Shown piece after piece: positions 15,729-23,980 of a DNA stretch of 64,000 nucleotides. The translations under genes were made by a program, and so were the position numbers. Where the stretch lies: contig NZ_JAJOZR010000013.1 in the NCBI RefSeq assembly GCF_021168455.1, positions 87,865-151,864 on the forward strand, in the 5' to 3' direction. The notes beneath the pieces were generated by a model. That model worked only from the letters and a program-made list of their open reading frames with translations. It did no database searches and was not told the DNA's origin. Source of the DNA: Ferranicluibacter quercicola (lineage in GTDB: Bacteria; Pseudomonadota; Alphaproteobacteria; Rhizobiales; Rhizobiaceae). Each line of letters starts with the position of its first letter. The stretch's first letter is position 1.

Positions 15729-17324
15729 TTACTCGGCGATATCAACGCCGTCGAAGCGGTGGATGCCAAGCGGATCCTGAACGAAGCCCGAGACCTTCTT
15801 GCTCATCGGCATGAAGACCAGGGAATGGTCGATCGTGTTCCAGGGGGCTTCCTTCTTGAAGACGAGCTGGGCCTGCTGGTAGAGCTTGGTGCGCTCTGCC
15901 TGGTCCGGCGTCAGCTTGGCCTTCTTGACGAGATCGTCGAACTCCTTGTTGCACCACTGCGCACGATTGTTGCCGCCGACCGCGGTGCAGCCGAGCAGCG
16001 TGTCGAGGAAGTTGTCCGGGTCGCCGTTGTCGCCGGTCCAGCCGAGGATGACCGCGCCGTCGCGGGCCTTGTCGGAGGAGAGCTTCAGGTATTCGGCCCA
16101 TTCGTAGGACACGATTTCGACCTCGACGCCGATCTTGGCCAGATCGGCCTGCATGAGCTCGGCCGCACGGCGGGCGTTCAGCATGTAGGGACGCGACACG
16201 GGCATGGCCCAGATCTTCATCTTGAGGTTGGAGACGCCGGCGTCTCCCAGCATCTTCTTGGCCGCTTCCGGATCGTACTTGTCGTCCTCGACGGCGTCGT
16301 TATAGGACCACATCGTCGGCGGGATCGGGTTCTTGGCAACGGTCGCGGCGCCCTGGAAGACGGCGTCGACGATAGCCTGCTTGTTGACGGCCATGTTGAG
16401 CGCCTTGCGCACTTCCGGCTTGTCGAAGGGTGCAACCAGCGTGTTGTAGGCGAGGTAGGAGACGTTCAGGCCTTCTTCCTTGAGGACCGTGAGGGTCTCA
16501 TCCTTCTGCAGTTCGGCCACGTCCGCGGCGTTCGGATACGGCATGATGTGGCATTCGCCGGCCTTCAGCTTCTGCGCGCGCACGGCGGCATCCGTCGTGA
16601 TGGCGAAGACGAGGTCGTCGATCTTCTGCTTGCCGCCCCAGTAGTCGGGGTTGGCCTTGTAGCGGATGGCCGCGTCGGCCTGATAGGCGACAAAGGTGTA
16701 AGGCCCGGTGCCGAGCGGCTGCTGGTTCATCAGCTCCATCTTGCCATCGGCCTGCAGCTTGTCGGCATATTCCTTGGAATAGATGGAGGCGAAGTCCATG
16801 CCGAGATTGGCGAGGAAAGGGGCTTCCGACTTGTTGAGAACGAACTTGACGGTGAGGTCGTCGACCTTCTCGATGGACTTGATCAGCTCGGGAAAGCCCA
16901 TGCCGCTGAAGTATTCGTAGGTCCCGCCGGCGACATACTTGTTCCAGGGATTGTCGGTCTTGTACTGGCGCTCGAACGAGAAGATGACGTCGTCGGCATT
17001 CAGCTCGCGGGTCGGCGTGAAGAAGTCGGTGGTCTGGAACTTGACGCCGGGACGCAGCTTGAAGGTATATTCGGTGCCGTCAGCCGACATGTCCCAGCTC
17101 TCGGCCAGACCCGGCTCGATTTCCGTGCTGCCTTTCTTGAACTCGACGAGGCGGTTGTAGACCGTGCGCGAGGAGGCATCGAACGTGGTGCCGGCCGTGT
17201 AGAGCGCGGAGTCGAAACCTTCGGGCGAGCCCTCGGAGCAATAAACCAGCGTCTTCGACCAGGCACTGCCGGCCATCAGCGTCGCGACAGCCGTCGCCGC
17301 GAGAAGAGTAGAGAGCTTTTTCAT
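15729..17324 (-). CDS. dppA: Dipeptide-binding periplasmic protein DppA (SBP_bac_5)
   Basis: The product is 531 residues: signal peptide MKKLSTLLAATAVATLMAGSA, then KTLVYCSEGSPEGFDSAL, the diagnostic opening of DppA-type SBP_bac_5 proteins, and the conserved Trp/Cys residues of the ligand pocket further on (LLGCTAVGGNNRAQWC). DppA binds di- and tripeptides and, in some bacteria, heme or 5-aminolevulinate. It is first in the operon, as expected for the most abundant component. The frame is open upstream to 17453, but that extension is not homologous and lacks a signal peptide. Confidence 0.92.
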   Translation of the reverse strand: MKKLSTLLAATAVATLMAGSAWSKTLVYCSEGSPEGFDSALYTAGTTFDASSRTVYNRLVEFKKGSTEIEPGLAESWDMSADGTEYTFKLRPGVKFQTTDFFTPTRELNADDVIFSFERQYKTDNPWNKYVAGGTYEYFSGMGFPELIKSIEKVDDLTVKFVLNKSEAPFLANLGMDFASIYSKEYADKLQADGKMELMNQQPLGTGPYTFVAYQADAAIRYKANPDYWGGKQKIDDLVFAITTDAAVRAQKLKAGECHIMPYPNAADVAELQKDETLTVLKEEGLNVSYLAYNTLVAPFDKPEVRKALNMAVNKQAIVDAVFQGAATVAKNPIPPTMWSYNDAVEDDKYDPEAAKKMLGDAGVSNLKMKIWAMPVSRPYMLNARRAAELMQADLAKIGVEVEIVSYEWAEYLKLSSDKARDGAVILGWTGDNGDPDNFLDTLLGCTAVGGNNRAQWCNKEFDDLVKKAKLTPDQAERTKLYQQAQLVFKKEAPWNTIDHSLVFMPMSKKVSGFVQDPLGIHRFDGVDIAE

Positions 17325-17715
17325 CACCGTTTTTCCCAGTTTTCTTGTGTTCTCTTGAAACATTCTTATTCGCAAATGATCCGGATCGCAGCCGCAACCG
17401 GTCAGACCGGAAAGGAACGACATTTGCCGCGGCAATGCAATAACCAGCTCCATTCTTTTGTCCAGTTGGAAAATTTATCCAAGATATAAGACATCTACGC
17501 TATGTCATTCCGGATTTCCGCGTCTGTTCTGCGCGGGCTTTGCGGCACGGGCTTTCGGATCTCTCACGCTTCGGAACGGCTGTCCGGCCGGCCGTCACCG
17601 GTTTCCGCTCCGACGGAGAGCGCCCTACCGGCCGGGAGCCTCTTGCCGCGAAAGCGCATTGCGTTTCCGATTTTGCACAGGAACTACCTTTTTTAGGGGA
17701 GTTGCCAAGCGCAGA
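17325..17715. other. Divergent intergenic region dppA / luxR
   Basis: These 391 bases hold no gene I can support. They must contain the dpp promoter (minus) and the luxR promoter (plus). I see an AT-rich patch at about 17460-17500 but no clear lux-box palindrome. Confidence 0.5.
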
Positions 17716-18480
17716 ATGCCCGCTAAGCTCGTATTCCGGAGCAGGGAGGGCCTCATCGACGTGGACGCGTTGCTGGACAGTTGCAGACGCTACGACTTCC
17801 AGAAGGATCTCGAGAAGGCGTTGAACCGCGTCGATTTCTTCCGGATCTTCCACATGCTGGCGCTCGGTGCCGGGTTCGATCACTTCGGCGTGTTGCAGCT
17901 CGGCCAGGAGGCGGAGCCCGCCCTTCTGACCAACCGGCTGGTGCTGCACGACCTTCCGCCCGGGCTGACGGAAGAGTACGACCGGCGCTACCGACTTTCC
18001 GAGTGCCTTCTGCTCAAGAGCCTCCACGCCTCCACCGTGCCCTCCGTCTGGTCGGCCTCCCTGGACGACGCGGCGAGCGCGAATGCCGGGACGGATTTTC
18101 TCGCGCAGATCGGCTTCGATCTCGTCGCCTGCGTTCCCGTCCACAGCATCGTAGGTACACGCTACGTCGTGTTGTATTTCGGGGATAACGACGACATCGA
18201 TCGTACCCGCCATGTCGAGCTCTGCTACAACTCGATCACGGCATTCGACTATTTCTACCGCTTCGTGCTGGCGACACGGGCCGGAATGGGGCTGACGGCG
18301 CGCGAAACGGAAATTCTCCGGTGGATTTCACATGGAAAGACGGCGAGCGAAATTGCCCTCATCGTCTCGGTTTCCGAACACACGATCAACTCGCACACGG
18401 CGACGATCCTGAAGAAACTCGATGTCGTCAATCGGACGCAAATGGTTGCCAAAGCCATTCGGGAACAAATTATCCAATGA
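17716..18480 (+). CDS. LuxR-family regulator with autoinducer-binding-like domain (orphan)
   Basis: The product is 254 residues. The N-terminal 170 residues look like an acyl-homoserine-lactone-binding domain by pattern (FGVLQLG, W and Y residues spaced as in VjbR/SolR-like proteins). The C-terminal GerE helix-turn-helix is clear (LTARETEILRWISHGKTAS, then IALIVSVSEHTINSHT). No luxI-type synthase is in the window, so it is an orphan receptor. I chose the ATG at 17716 because homology begins there; the only strong purine run (AGGGGAG) is 15-20 bases upstream, so the start is not certain. It is monocistronic. Confidence 0.8.
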   Translation: MPAKLVFRSREGLIDVDALLDSCRRYDFQKDLEKALNRVDFFRIFHMLALGAGFDHFGVLQLGQEAEPALLTNRLVLHDLPPGLTEEYDRRYRLSECLLLKSLHASTVPSVWSASLDDAASANAGTDFLAQIGFDLVACVPVHSIVGTRYVVLYFGDNDDIDRTRHVELCYNSITAFDYFYRFVLATRAGMGLTARETEILRWISHGKTASEIALIVSVSEHTINSHTATILKKLDVVNRTQMVAKAIREQIIQ

Positions 18481-18529
18481 CCGTATTGGGCGTCGATCGA
18501 ACGCCCGAACGACATAAAACTGCGATTAT

Positions 18530-18543
18530 TTTAAATATTTAAA
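18530..18543. repeat. 14-bp perfect palindrome in front of the receiver-protein gene
   Basis: TTTAAATATTTAAA is a perfect palindrome, 21 bases upstream of the ATG at 18565. A second, GC-rich hairpin (GGGCGT / ACGCCC, 18488-18506) lies just before it and may end the luxR transcript. It could be an operator or just an AT-rich -10 region. Confidence 0.35.
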
Positions 18544-18564
18544 GATAATGGAACATTCATACCG

Positions 18565-18954
18565 ATGCCCACACCTGTCCACGTTCTCCTGATCGACGAC
18601 GAACCCGCCGAGCATGTGATCCTCCGGCGCTTGATGAGCAAGGTTCAGGCCTTTGCCATCCAGCTGCATTACTGCGAGACGATCGAGTCCGCACTCTACC
18701 TCATGGATCTAGGCACGCCGGTGTCCATGGTGCTGGTCGATAACCGGCTGCCGCCGCATGGCGATTTCCGCGAGACGGTGCCGCAGATCCGCCAGAAGGG
18801 CTTCATCGGCCCGGTCGGCGTGATCTCCGGCTCGCTGGACGACGCCTATTTCCAATCCTTCCAGGAATACGGCGTCGATTTCCGGCTCGACAAGGCCGAA
18901 CTCGATCCCACCGCCATCGAATTCCTGCTGCAGGAATATCTGGTGAAATCCTGA
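18565..18954 (+). CDS. Single-domain response regulator (receiver only)
   Basis: The product is 129 residues: one receiver domain with acidic D11/D12 (LLIDDEPAEH), phosphoacceptor D59 (VLVDNRLPPHG) and K110 (RLDKAEL). The usual Thr/Ser after strand 4 is S88 (GVISGS). No output domain follows. Such proteins act by protein contact or in phosphorelays. It lies 84 bases after the LuxR gene on the same strand but has its own AT-rich promoter region, so co-transcription is uncertain. The partner kinase is unknown. Confidence 0.85.
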   Translation: MPTPVHVLLIDDEPAEHVILRRLMSKVQAFAIQLHYCETIESALYLMDLGTPVSMVLVDNRLPPHGDFRETVPQIRQKGFIGPVGVISGSLDDAYFQSFQEYGVDFRLDKAELDPTAIEFLLQEYLVKS

Positions 18955-18960
18955 AACGGA

Positions 18961-18989
18961 AACGACGCGTCTGCGGGAGACGCGTCGTT
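18961..18989. terminator. Strong hairpin between the receiver gene and rirA
   Basis: A 12-bp perfect stem (18961-18972 with 18978-18989) and a 5-base loop sit between two convergent genes. No T-run is present, so it may be a processing or rho-assisted end. Confidence 0.5.
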
Positions 18990-19024
18990 CCTCATTCAAG
19001 CATATCGACCGGGAAGGCCGTCTT

Positions 19025-19504
19025 TCAAGCCGCCGTTTGGGGCTGCGCTGCCGGAGCGACGTAGGGAAGCGGGTCGAGGCCGAGCAGGAAGTTGATCTGC
19101 GGGCGCGCCTTGACCAGATCGTCGATCGAATACTGGGAGAGCACGTCGAAGAAGGCGTTCAGCGCCTTGCGCAGGGCGGTGTTCAGGCCACAGCTGTCGA
19201 CCAGCGGGCAATCCACTTCGCCGGCATCGAAGCATTCGGCCATCGAGAAGCTGTCTTCCGTCACCTTGACGACATCGAACAGCGTGATCTGCGAGGCGGG
19301 CTTGGGCAGGCGCACGCCGCCATTGCGGCCGCGCACGGTTTCCACGAGGCCGGCCTTGTTCAACGGCTGAAGAATCTTGAACAGGAACAGTTCGGACACG
19401 CCATAGGCCCTGGCGATTTCCGGAATGCGGCTCAGATGGCCCTCGTTTGCGGCACAATACATCAGCATGCGAACGGCGTAATTGGTCTGCTTGGTCAGGC
19501 GCAT
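19025..19504 (-). CDS. rirA: Rhizobial iron regulator RirA (Rrf2 family)
   Basis: This 159-residue protein begins MRLTKQTNYAVRMLMYCAAN, the standard RirA/Rrf2 opening. Its winged helix contains ELFLFKILQPLNKAGLV and the wing motif RGRNGGVRL. The three Fe-S-cluster cysteines are C91, C99 and C105 (AECFDAGEVDCPLVDSC). RirA represses iron-uptake genes when it carries its cluster. Known rhizobial RirA proteins are close in sequence over the first 140 residues; the C-terminal tail is variable. The gene is monocistronic, and a perfect palindrome upstream (19583-19599) may be its own operator. Confidence 0.9.
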   Translation of the reverse strand: MRLTKQTNYAVRMLMYCAANEGHLSRIPEIARAYGVSELFLFKILQPLNKAGLVETVRGRNGGVRLPKPASQITLFDVVKVTEDSFSMAECFDAGEVDCPLVDSCGLNTALRKALNAFFDVLSQYSIDDLVKARPQINFLLGLDPLPYVAPAAQPQTAA

Positions 19505-19582
19505 TCTTCACTCCGATGCTCGGACGCAGGCGAATCCCAGATCGCCACTCCCTGTCTCGCCCACATATAGAACGCCTGCCAG

Positions 19583-19599
19583 TTTGGAACAATTCCAAA
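19583..19599. promoter_or_regulatory. Perfect palindrome upstream of rirA
   Basis: Perfect inverted repeat TTTGGAA-CAA-TTCCAAA, about 80 bases before the rirA start. The size suits an Rrf2 dimer. It does not match the published iron-responsive TGA-N9-TCA box. Autoregulation is inferred only. Confidence 0.45.
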
Positions 19600-19628
19600 A
19601 AGACGAATTGTCGAGAAAGATGCTCATG

Positions 19629-19656
19629 AAAAAAGGGCCCCTTGCGACGGCCCTTT
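19629..19656 (-). terminator. Rho-independent terminator of mmsA
   Basis: An 8-bp stem AAAGGGCC / GGCCCTTT (19632-19639 with 19649-19656) has its A-run on the left, i.e. a T-run on the minus strand. It lies 25 bases beyond the mmsA stop. Confidence 0.65.
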
Positions 19657-19680
19657 CCACGACAGTCGCAAAGACCGGTG

Positions 19681-21177
19681 TTACTTCATCGTCGGCATGA
19701 CGAATTCGGCGCCGTCCTTGATGCCGGAAGGCCAGCGGCTGGTGATCGTCTTGGTGCGGGTCCAGAACTTGATCGAATCCGTGCCGTGCTGGTTGAGGTC
19801 GCCGAAGGACGAGGACTTCCAGCCGCCAAAGGAGTGGTAGGCGAGCGGAACGGGGATCGGCACGTTGACGCCGACCATGCCGATATTGATGCGCGAGGCG
19901 AAGTCGCGGGCCGCATCGCCGTCGCGGGTGTAGATCGCGACGCCGTTGCCGTATTCGTGCTTCATCGGCAGATCGAGCGCTTCCTCGTAGGTCTTGGCGC
20001 GGACGACCGAGAGGACGGGGCCGAAGATTTCGGTCTTGTAGATGTCCATGTCCGGCGTGACATTGTCGAACAGGCAGCCGCCGACGAAATAGCCGTCCTC
20101 GTAGCCCTGCAGCTTGAAGCCGCGGCCATCGACCACGAGATCGGCGCCGGCTTCCACGCCCTTGTCGATGAGGCCGAGAATTCGGTCGCGCGCTTCCCGG
20201 GTCACGACCGGGCCGAGGTCGGCCTTGTCGTCGGTATAGGGGCCGATGCGCAAGCTCTCGACCATGGGCGTCAGCTTCTCGATCAGCCGGTTGGCGGTTT
20301 CCTCGCCGACGGGAACGGCAACGGAGATCGCCATGCAGCGCTCGCCGGCCGAGCCGTAGCCGGCGCCCATAAGGGCGTTGGCCGCCTGGTCGAGATCGGC
20401 ATCCGGCATGATGATCATGTGGTTCTTGGCGCCGCCGAAGCACTGGGCGCGCTTGCCGTTCATCGCCGCCGTGCCATAGACGTAGCGGGCGATCGGCGTG
20501 GAGCCGACGAAGGAGACGGCGGAGATGTCGGGATGCGTCAGGATCGCATCGACCGCGCCCTTGTCGCCGTTGACGACGTTGAGGATGCCGGCCGGCAGGC
20601 CGGCCTCGATCATCAGTTCGGCCAGGCGGATCGGCACGGAGGGATCGCGCTCCGACGGCTTCAGGATGAAGGCATTGCCGCAGGCGATCGCCGGGGCGAA
20701 CATCCACATCGGGATCATGCCCGGGAAGTTGAACGGCGTGATGCCCGCACCGATGCCGACCGGCTGGCGGATCGAATACATATCGATGTTCGGGCCGGCA
20801 CCTTCGGTGAACTCGCTTTTCGACAGATGCGGGATGCCGATGACGAACTCGCAGACCTCGAGGCCGCGGACGATATCGCCCTTGGCGTCATCGATGGTCT
20901 TGCCGTGCTCGCGTGAAAGCGTCTCGGCCAGGCTGTCCATGTTGTCGTTCAGTAGCTGGACGAACTTCATGAAGACGCGGGCGCGGCGCTGCGGGTTGGT
21001 GGCCGCCCATTTCGGCTGGGCCGCCTTGGCGTTCTCGACGGCTGCCGCCAGTTCGGCGTCGCTGGCCAGCGCCACCTTGCCCTGGATCTCGCCGGTTGCC
21101 GGGTTGAAGATGTTGCTCGTGCGTCCGCTCGTGCCGGCAGCCGTCTTGCCGCCGATGAAATGGCCGATCTCGTACAT
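19681..21177 (-). CDS. mmsA: CoA-acylating methylmalonate-semialdehyde dehydrogenase
   Basis: This 498-residue aldehyde dehydrogenase opens MYEIGHFIGGKTAAGTSGR, typical of MmsA. The NAD-binding and ALDH core contains NFPGMIPMWMF and the catalytic Cys in GERCMAISVAV, and the C-terminus has the NQHGTDSIKFWT signature. MmsA converts methylmalonate semialdehyde to propionyl-CoA in valine catabolism; IolA, the malonate-semialdehyde enzyme of inositol breakdown, is a very close relative. No iol genes are nearby, so MmsA is preferred. A GGAGGAGA ribosome site fixes the start. A LysR gene is divergent and is a likely regulator. Confidence 0.9.
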   Translation of the reverse strand: MYEIGHFIGGKTAAGTSGRTSNIFNPATGEIQGKVALASDAELAAAVENAKAAQPKWAATNPQRRARVFMKFVQLLNDNMDSLAETLSREHGKTIDDAKGDIVRGLEVCEFVIGIPHLSKSEFTEGAGPNIDMYSIRQPVGIGAGITPFNFPGMIPMWMFAPAIACGNAFILKPSERDPSVPIRLAELMIEAGLPAGILNVVNGDKGAVDAILTHPDISAVSFVGSTPIARYVYGTAAMNGKRAQCFGGAKNHMIIMPDADLDQAANALMGAGYGSAGERCMAISVAVPVGEETANRLIEKLTPMVESLRIGPYTDDKADLGPVVTREARDRILGLIDKGVEAGADLVVDGRGFKLQGYEDGYFVGGCLFDNVTPDMDIYKTEIFGPVLSVVRAKTYEEALDLPMKHEYGNGVAIYTRDGDAARDFASRINIGMVGVNVPIPVPLAYHSFGGWKSSSFGDLNQHGTDSIKFWTRTKTITSRWPSGIKDGAEFVMPTMK

Positions 21178-21295
21178 GCTGTCTCCTCCAGATTGTCGTT
21201 GCTGTTGGGAGGACGATCGCACTACAGTCTGCACAAATCAACGTGCGAAATTCAGGAACTGTTGTGCGGAAATCGACACAAGACAGGTGGATGCC

Positions 21296-22177
21296 GTGAA
21301 CTGGGACGATGTGCGGATGTTTCTCGCGGTCGCCCGAACGGGGCAGATCCTCTCGGCATCCAAGCGGCTGGGCGTCAACCATGCGACGCTCAGCCGGCGG
21401 GTGACGGCGCTGGAGGAGGCGCTGAAGACGCGGCTTCTCGTGCGGCGGACCAATGGCTGCGAGTTGACGGCGGAGGGCGAGGTCTTCTTTCACGCCGCCG
21501 AGCGGATGGAGACGGAGATGCTGGCGGCGCAGGCGCATGTCGGCCGGGTCGATACCGCGGTCGCCGGCACGGTGCGGATCGGCGCGCCGGACGGTTTCGG
21601 CGTCTCCTTCCTCGCGCCGCGCCTCGGGCGGCTGACGGCGCGTTTTCCGGCCCTGCGCATCCAGCTCGTGCCGGTGCCGCGCTCCTTCTCGCTGTCGCAG
21701 CGCGAGGCGGATATCGCCATCACGCTCGAGCGTCCCGAGCAGGGGCGGCTCGTCTCGTCCAAGCTGACCGATTACACGCTCGGCATCTACGCGTCCGACG
21801 CCTACCTAAAGGAGAACGGCACGCCCGACAGCATCGAGGCGCTGAAGCGGCATCGGCGGATCGGCTATGTCGAGGATCTTCTCTGGACGGCCTCGCTCGA
21901 TTTCACCGGCGAGGTGATGCGCAACTGGGATGCAGGCTTCGAGATTTCGAGTGCCACGGGGCAGACGGAGGCCGTGCGGTCCGGCGCCGGCATCGGCATC
22001 CTCCACAACTATATCGCGCGCCAGCATGGAGAACTCTGCCGCATCCTGCCCGAGGCGACGATCCGGCGGGCCTACTGGACGACCTATCACGAGAGTGCGC
22101 GGGACCTGCTGCGCGTGCGGACGGTAGCCGATTTCCTGCAGGAGCTCGTCGCTGCGGAGCATGCGATTTTCGTCTGA
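21296..22177 (+). CDS. LysR-family transcriptional regulator
   Basis: The product is 293 residues. The N-terminal winged helix is WDDVRMFLAVARTGQILSA, with ATLSRRVTALEEALKTRLLV after it, a standard LysR HTH. The substrate-binding domain covers about 90-290. The start is probably GTG at 21296, with GGTGG five bases upstream; a GTG three codons earlier is possible. It is divergent from mmsA (118 bases between starts), the classic arrangement for a LysR activator or repressor of the facing gene. The ligand is unknown. A strong hairpin follows at 22226. Confidence 0.85.
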   Translation: MNWDDVRMFLAVARTGQILSASKRLGVNHATLSRRVTALEEALKTRLLVRRTNGCELTAEGEVFFHAAERMETEMLAAQAHVGRVDTAVAGTVRIGAPDGFGVSFLAPRLGRLTARFPALRIQLVPVPRSFSLSQREADIAITLERPEQGRLVSSKLTDYTLGIYASDAYLKENGTPDSIEALKRHRRIGYVEDLLWTASLDFTGEVMRNWDAGFEISSATGQTEAVRSGAGIGILHNYIARQHGELCRILPEATIRRAYWTTYHESARDLLRVRTVADFLQELVAAEHAIFV

Positions 22178-22225
22178 GCGATCCCGCATCAGCGGATCAT
22201 GCGGTGCGTCGCGTCTTCGGACATC

Positions 22226-22260
22226 CTGGCAATTCCGGCCTTGCCGGCCGGAATTGCCAG
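22226..22260. terminator. 15-bp perfect hairpin between the LysR gene and hutF
   Basis: CTGGCAATTCCGGCC (22226-22240), TTGCC, then the exact reverse complement (22246-22260). It sits between convergent genes and has no T-run. It could be a bidirectional terminator or a dispersed rhizobial palindromic repeat. I see no gene in the rest of 22178-22474. Confidence 0.45.
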
Positions 22261-22474
22261 ACGAACTGCGCACATCATGCACGTCATCCAACATTGTTCT
22301 CGAGCTGCGCGTCATGCGCCTCGGTTCTGCATCGAACATGGTAACCATAGCGGCGGAAACGTAAACGGGATCTTAATCGGACCGCCGTCCGGCATGCCGC
22401 GCCGCGTGAAAGGTTAATACGGCGTGAACGCGAGGATGTGACTTATGGGGGTATGAGTCACGGATGTCATGCCC

Positions 22475-23875
22475 TCATGCCGAAAGTTCGCTCATCACAC
22501 GCCGGAAACGATCCGAGATGCGGTCGCGCGCGTGGTGGCGCCCTGACGTCACCTGCCGCTCGCCGGCGACCCAGACGCTGTCGGGCCGGGTGCCGTTGGC
22601 AAACAGCCAGGCATCGAGCACGGCATCGTGGCGTGCGCCGCTGTCGGGCGCGGACAGCGACACGACATCGGCCGGAGCCCCCGCAACCAGACCGAGCGGA
22701 GAGGTCGTGCCAAGCGCGACGGCACCCCCGGCCCCCGCAGCATCGAACAGGGCCCGTCCCGTCGATTGCCCGGCCGATGCCATGACGTTGCGCGACCGGT
22801 GCAGCAGGCGCTGGGAATATTCGAGCTGGCGCAGCTCGTCGGGCAGGCCGATCAGGATGTTGCTGTCCGAGCCGATGCCGAAGCGGCCGCCGGACGCACC
22901 GAAGACCGTGGCGTTGAAGGTGCCGTCGCCAAGATTGGCCTCGGTGATCGGGCAGAGCCCGGCAATGGCGCCGCTCTTTGCCATGCGCACCGTCTCGTCC
23001 TCGGTCATGTGTGTGGCATGGATGAGGCACCAGCGTGCGTCGAGACCGACATGATCGAGAAGCCATTCGACCGGGCGGGCGCCGGACCAGGCGAGGCAGT
23101 CCTCGACCTCCTTCACCTGCTCGGCAACGTGAATATGGATCGGCCCCTCCCCGGCCATCGCGACCACTGCGGCGATCTCCTGCGGCGTTGCCGCCCGCAG
23201 GCTGTGCGGGGCGACGCCGACACGGGACGCCGGCAAGCCGTCCACGGCCGCACGGCACCCTTCGAGCAGGCGGGCGAAGCTGTCCGGCGTATTGATGAAA
23301 CGCCGCTGGCCATCGCTGGGCGCGGCTCCGCCGAAGGTCGAATGGGCATAGAACACCGGCAGAAGCGTCAGGCCGATCCCGGTTTCGGATGCGGCAGCGG
23401 CGATGCGGACCGCCATCTCGGCGATATCGGCATAGGGTCCGCCGTCGATCGCGTGATGCAGATAGTGAAACTCGCCGACGCGGGAAAATCCCTGTTCGAG
23501 CATTTCCATGTAGAGCTGGGCCGCCACCGCCTCCACCTGCTGGGGCGTCATCGTCAGGGCGAAGCGATACATGACGGTGCGCCAGCTCCAGAAGCTGTCG
23601 GCACCGGGGCCGCGCACTTCGGCGAGCCCCGCCATGCCGCGCTGGAAGGCGTGGCTGTGCAGGTTCGGCATGCCGGGAACGACCACGGCATGACGTTCCT
23701 CGCCGGCCCGAGGCTGCGCATCGGCCTCGACGGATGCGATGCGCCCATTGGCAAGCGAGATCCGGATATTGTCGTGCCAGCCGTCCGGAAGGAGCGCCGA
23801 TGCCGCGAAGATCGTGTCCGTCTTTCCGCCCGCCTGCGCCGCCATTGCCTGTCCCGTCCCTGCCTGGCTTTCCAT
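22475..23875 (-). CDS. hutF: Formimidoylglutamate deiminase HutF
   Basis: This 466-residue amidohydrolase has the metal HxH motif in NLHSHAFQRGMAGLAEVRG, GEFHYLHHA, and the late GIGSDSNILI (metal Asp). This fits HutF of the guanine deaminase/TrzN-like group. It makes N-formylglutamate from formiminoglutamate with release of ammonia; HutG (26808-27611) then gives glutamate and formate. It is divergent from hutI, with the HutC-like palindrome between them. The start could also be the ATG at 23845. Confidence 0.9.
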   Translation of the reverse strand: MESQAGTGQAMAAQAGGKTDTIFAASALLPDGWHDNIRISLANGRIASVEADAQPRAGEERHAVVVPGMPNLHSHAFQRGMAGLAEVRGPGADSFWSWRTVMYRFALTMTPQQVEAVAAQLYMEMLEQGFSRVGEFHYLHHAIDGGPYADIAEMAVRIAAAASETGIGLTLLPVFYAHSTFGGAAPSDGQRRFINTPDSFARLLEGCRAAVDGLPASRVGVAPHSLRAATPQEIAAVVAMAGEGPIHIHVAEQVKEVEDCLAWSGARPVEWLLDHVGLDARWCLIHATHMTEDETVRMAKSGAIAGLCPITEANLGDGTFNATVFGASGGRFGIGSDSNILIGLPDELRQLEYSQRLLHRSRNVMASAGQSTGRALFDAAGAGGAVALGTTSPLGLVAGAPADVVSLSAPDSGARHDAVLDAWLFANGTRPDSVWVAGERQVTSGRHHARDRISDRFRRVMSELSA

Positions 23876-23938
23876 CGTCCTGCTCCCGATCCCGGCCGCG
23901 CCGCAGCTTCAGAATGAGGCTTGCGCTCCGTTTTCATT

Positions 23939-23948
23939 TGTATATACA
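23939..23948. promoter_or_regulatory. HutC-type operator
   Basis: TGTATATACA, a perfect palindrome matching the core of known HutC (GntR family) operators, lies between hutF and hutI. It would control both directions. HutC itself is not in the window. Urocanate is the known inducer in the family. Confidence 0.65.
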
Positions 23949-23980
23949 TAATGACGAGCGAAGGAAAGGCGGGAAAAGCG

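Noticed and set aside
14892..17489. A very long open frame on the plus strand opposite the dpp operon
   Set aside because: It mirrors the dpp genes on the other strand; its product is Arg/Asp/Glu/His-rich low complexity typical of antisense GC-rich frames, with no family match.
17325..17715. A lux-box before the orphan LuxR gene
   Set aside because: No convincing dyad of about 18-20 bases was found by eye.
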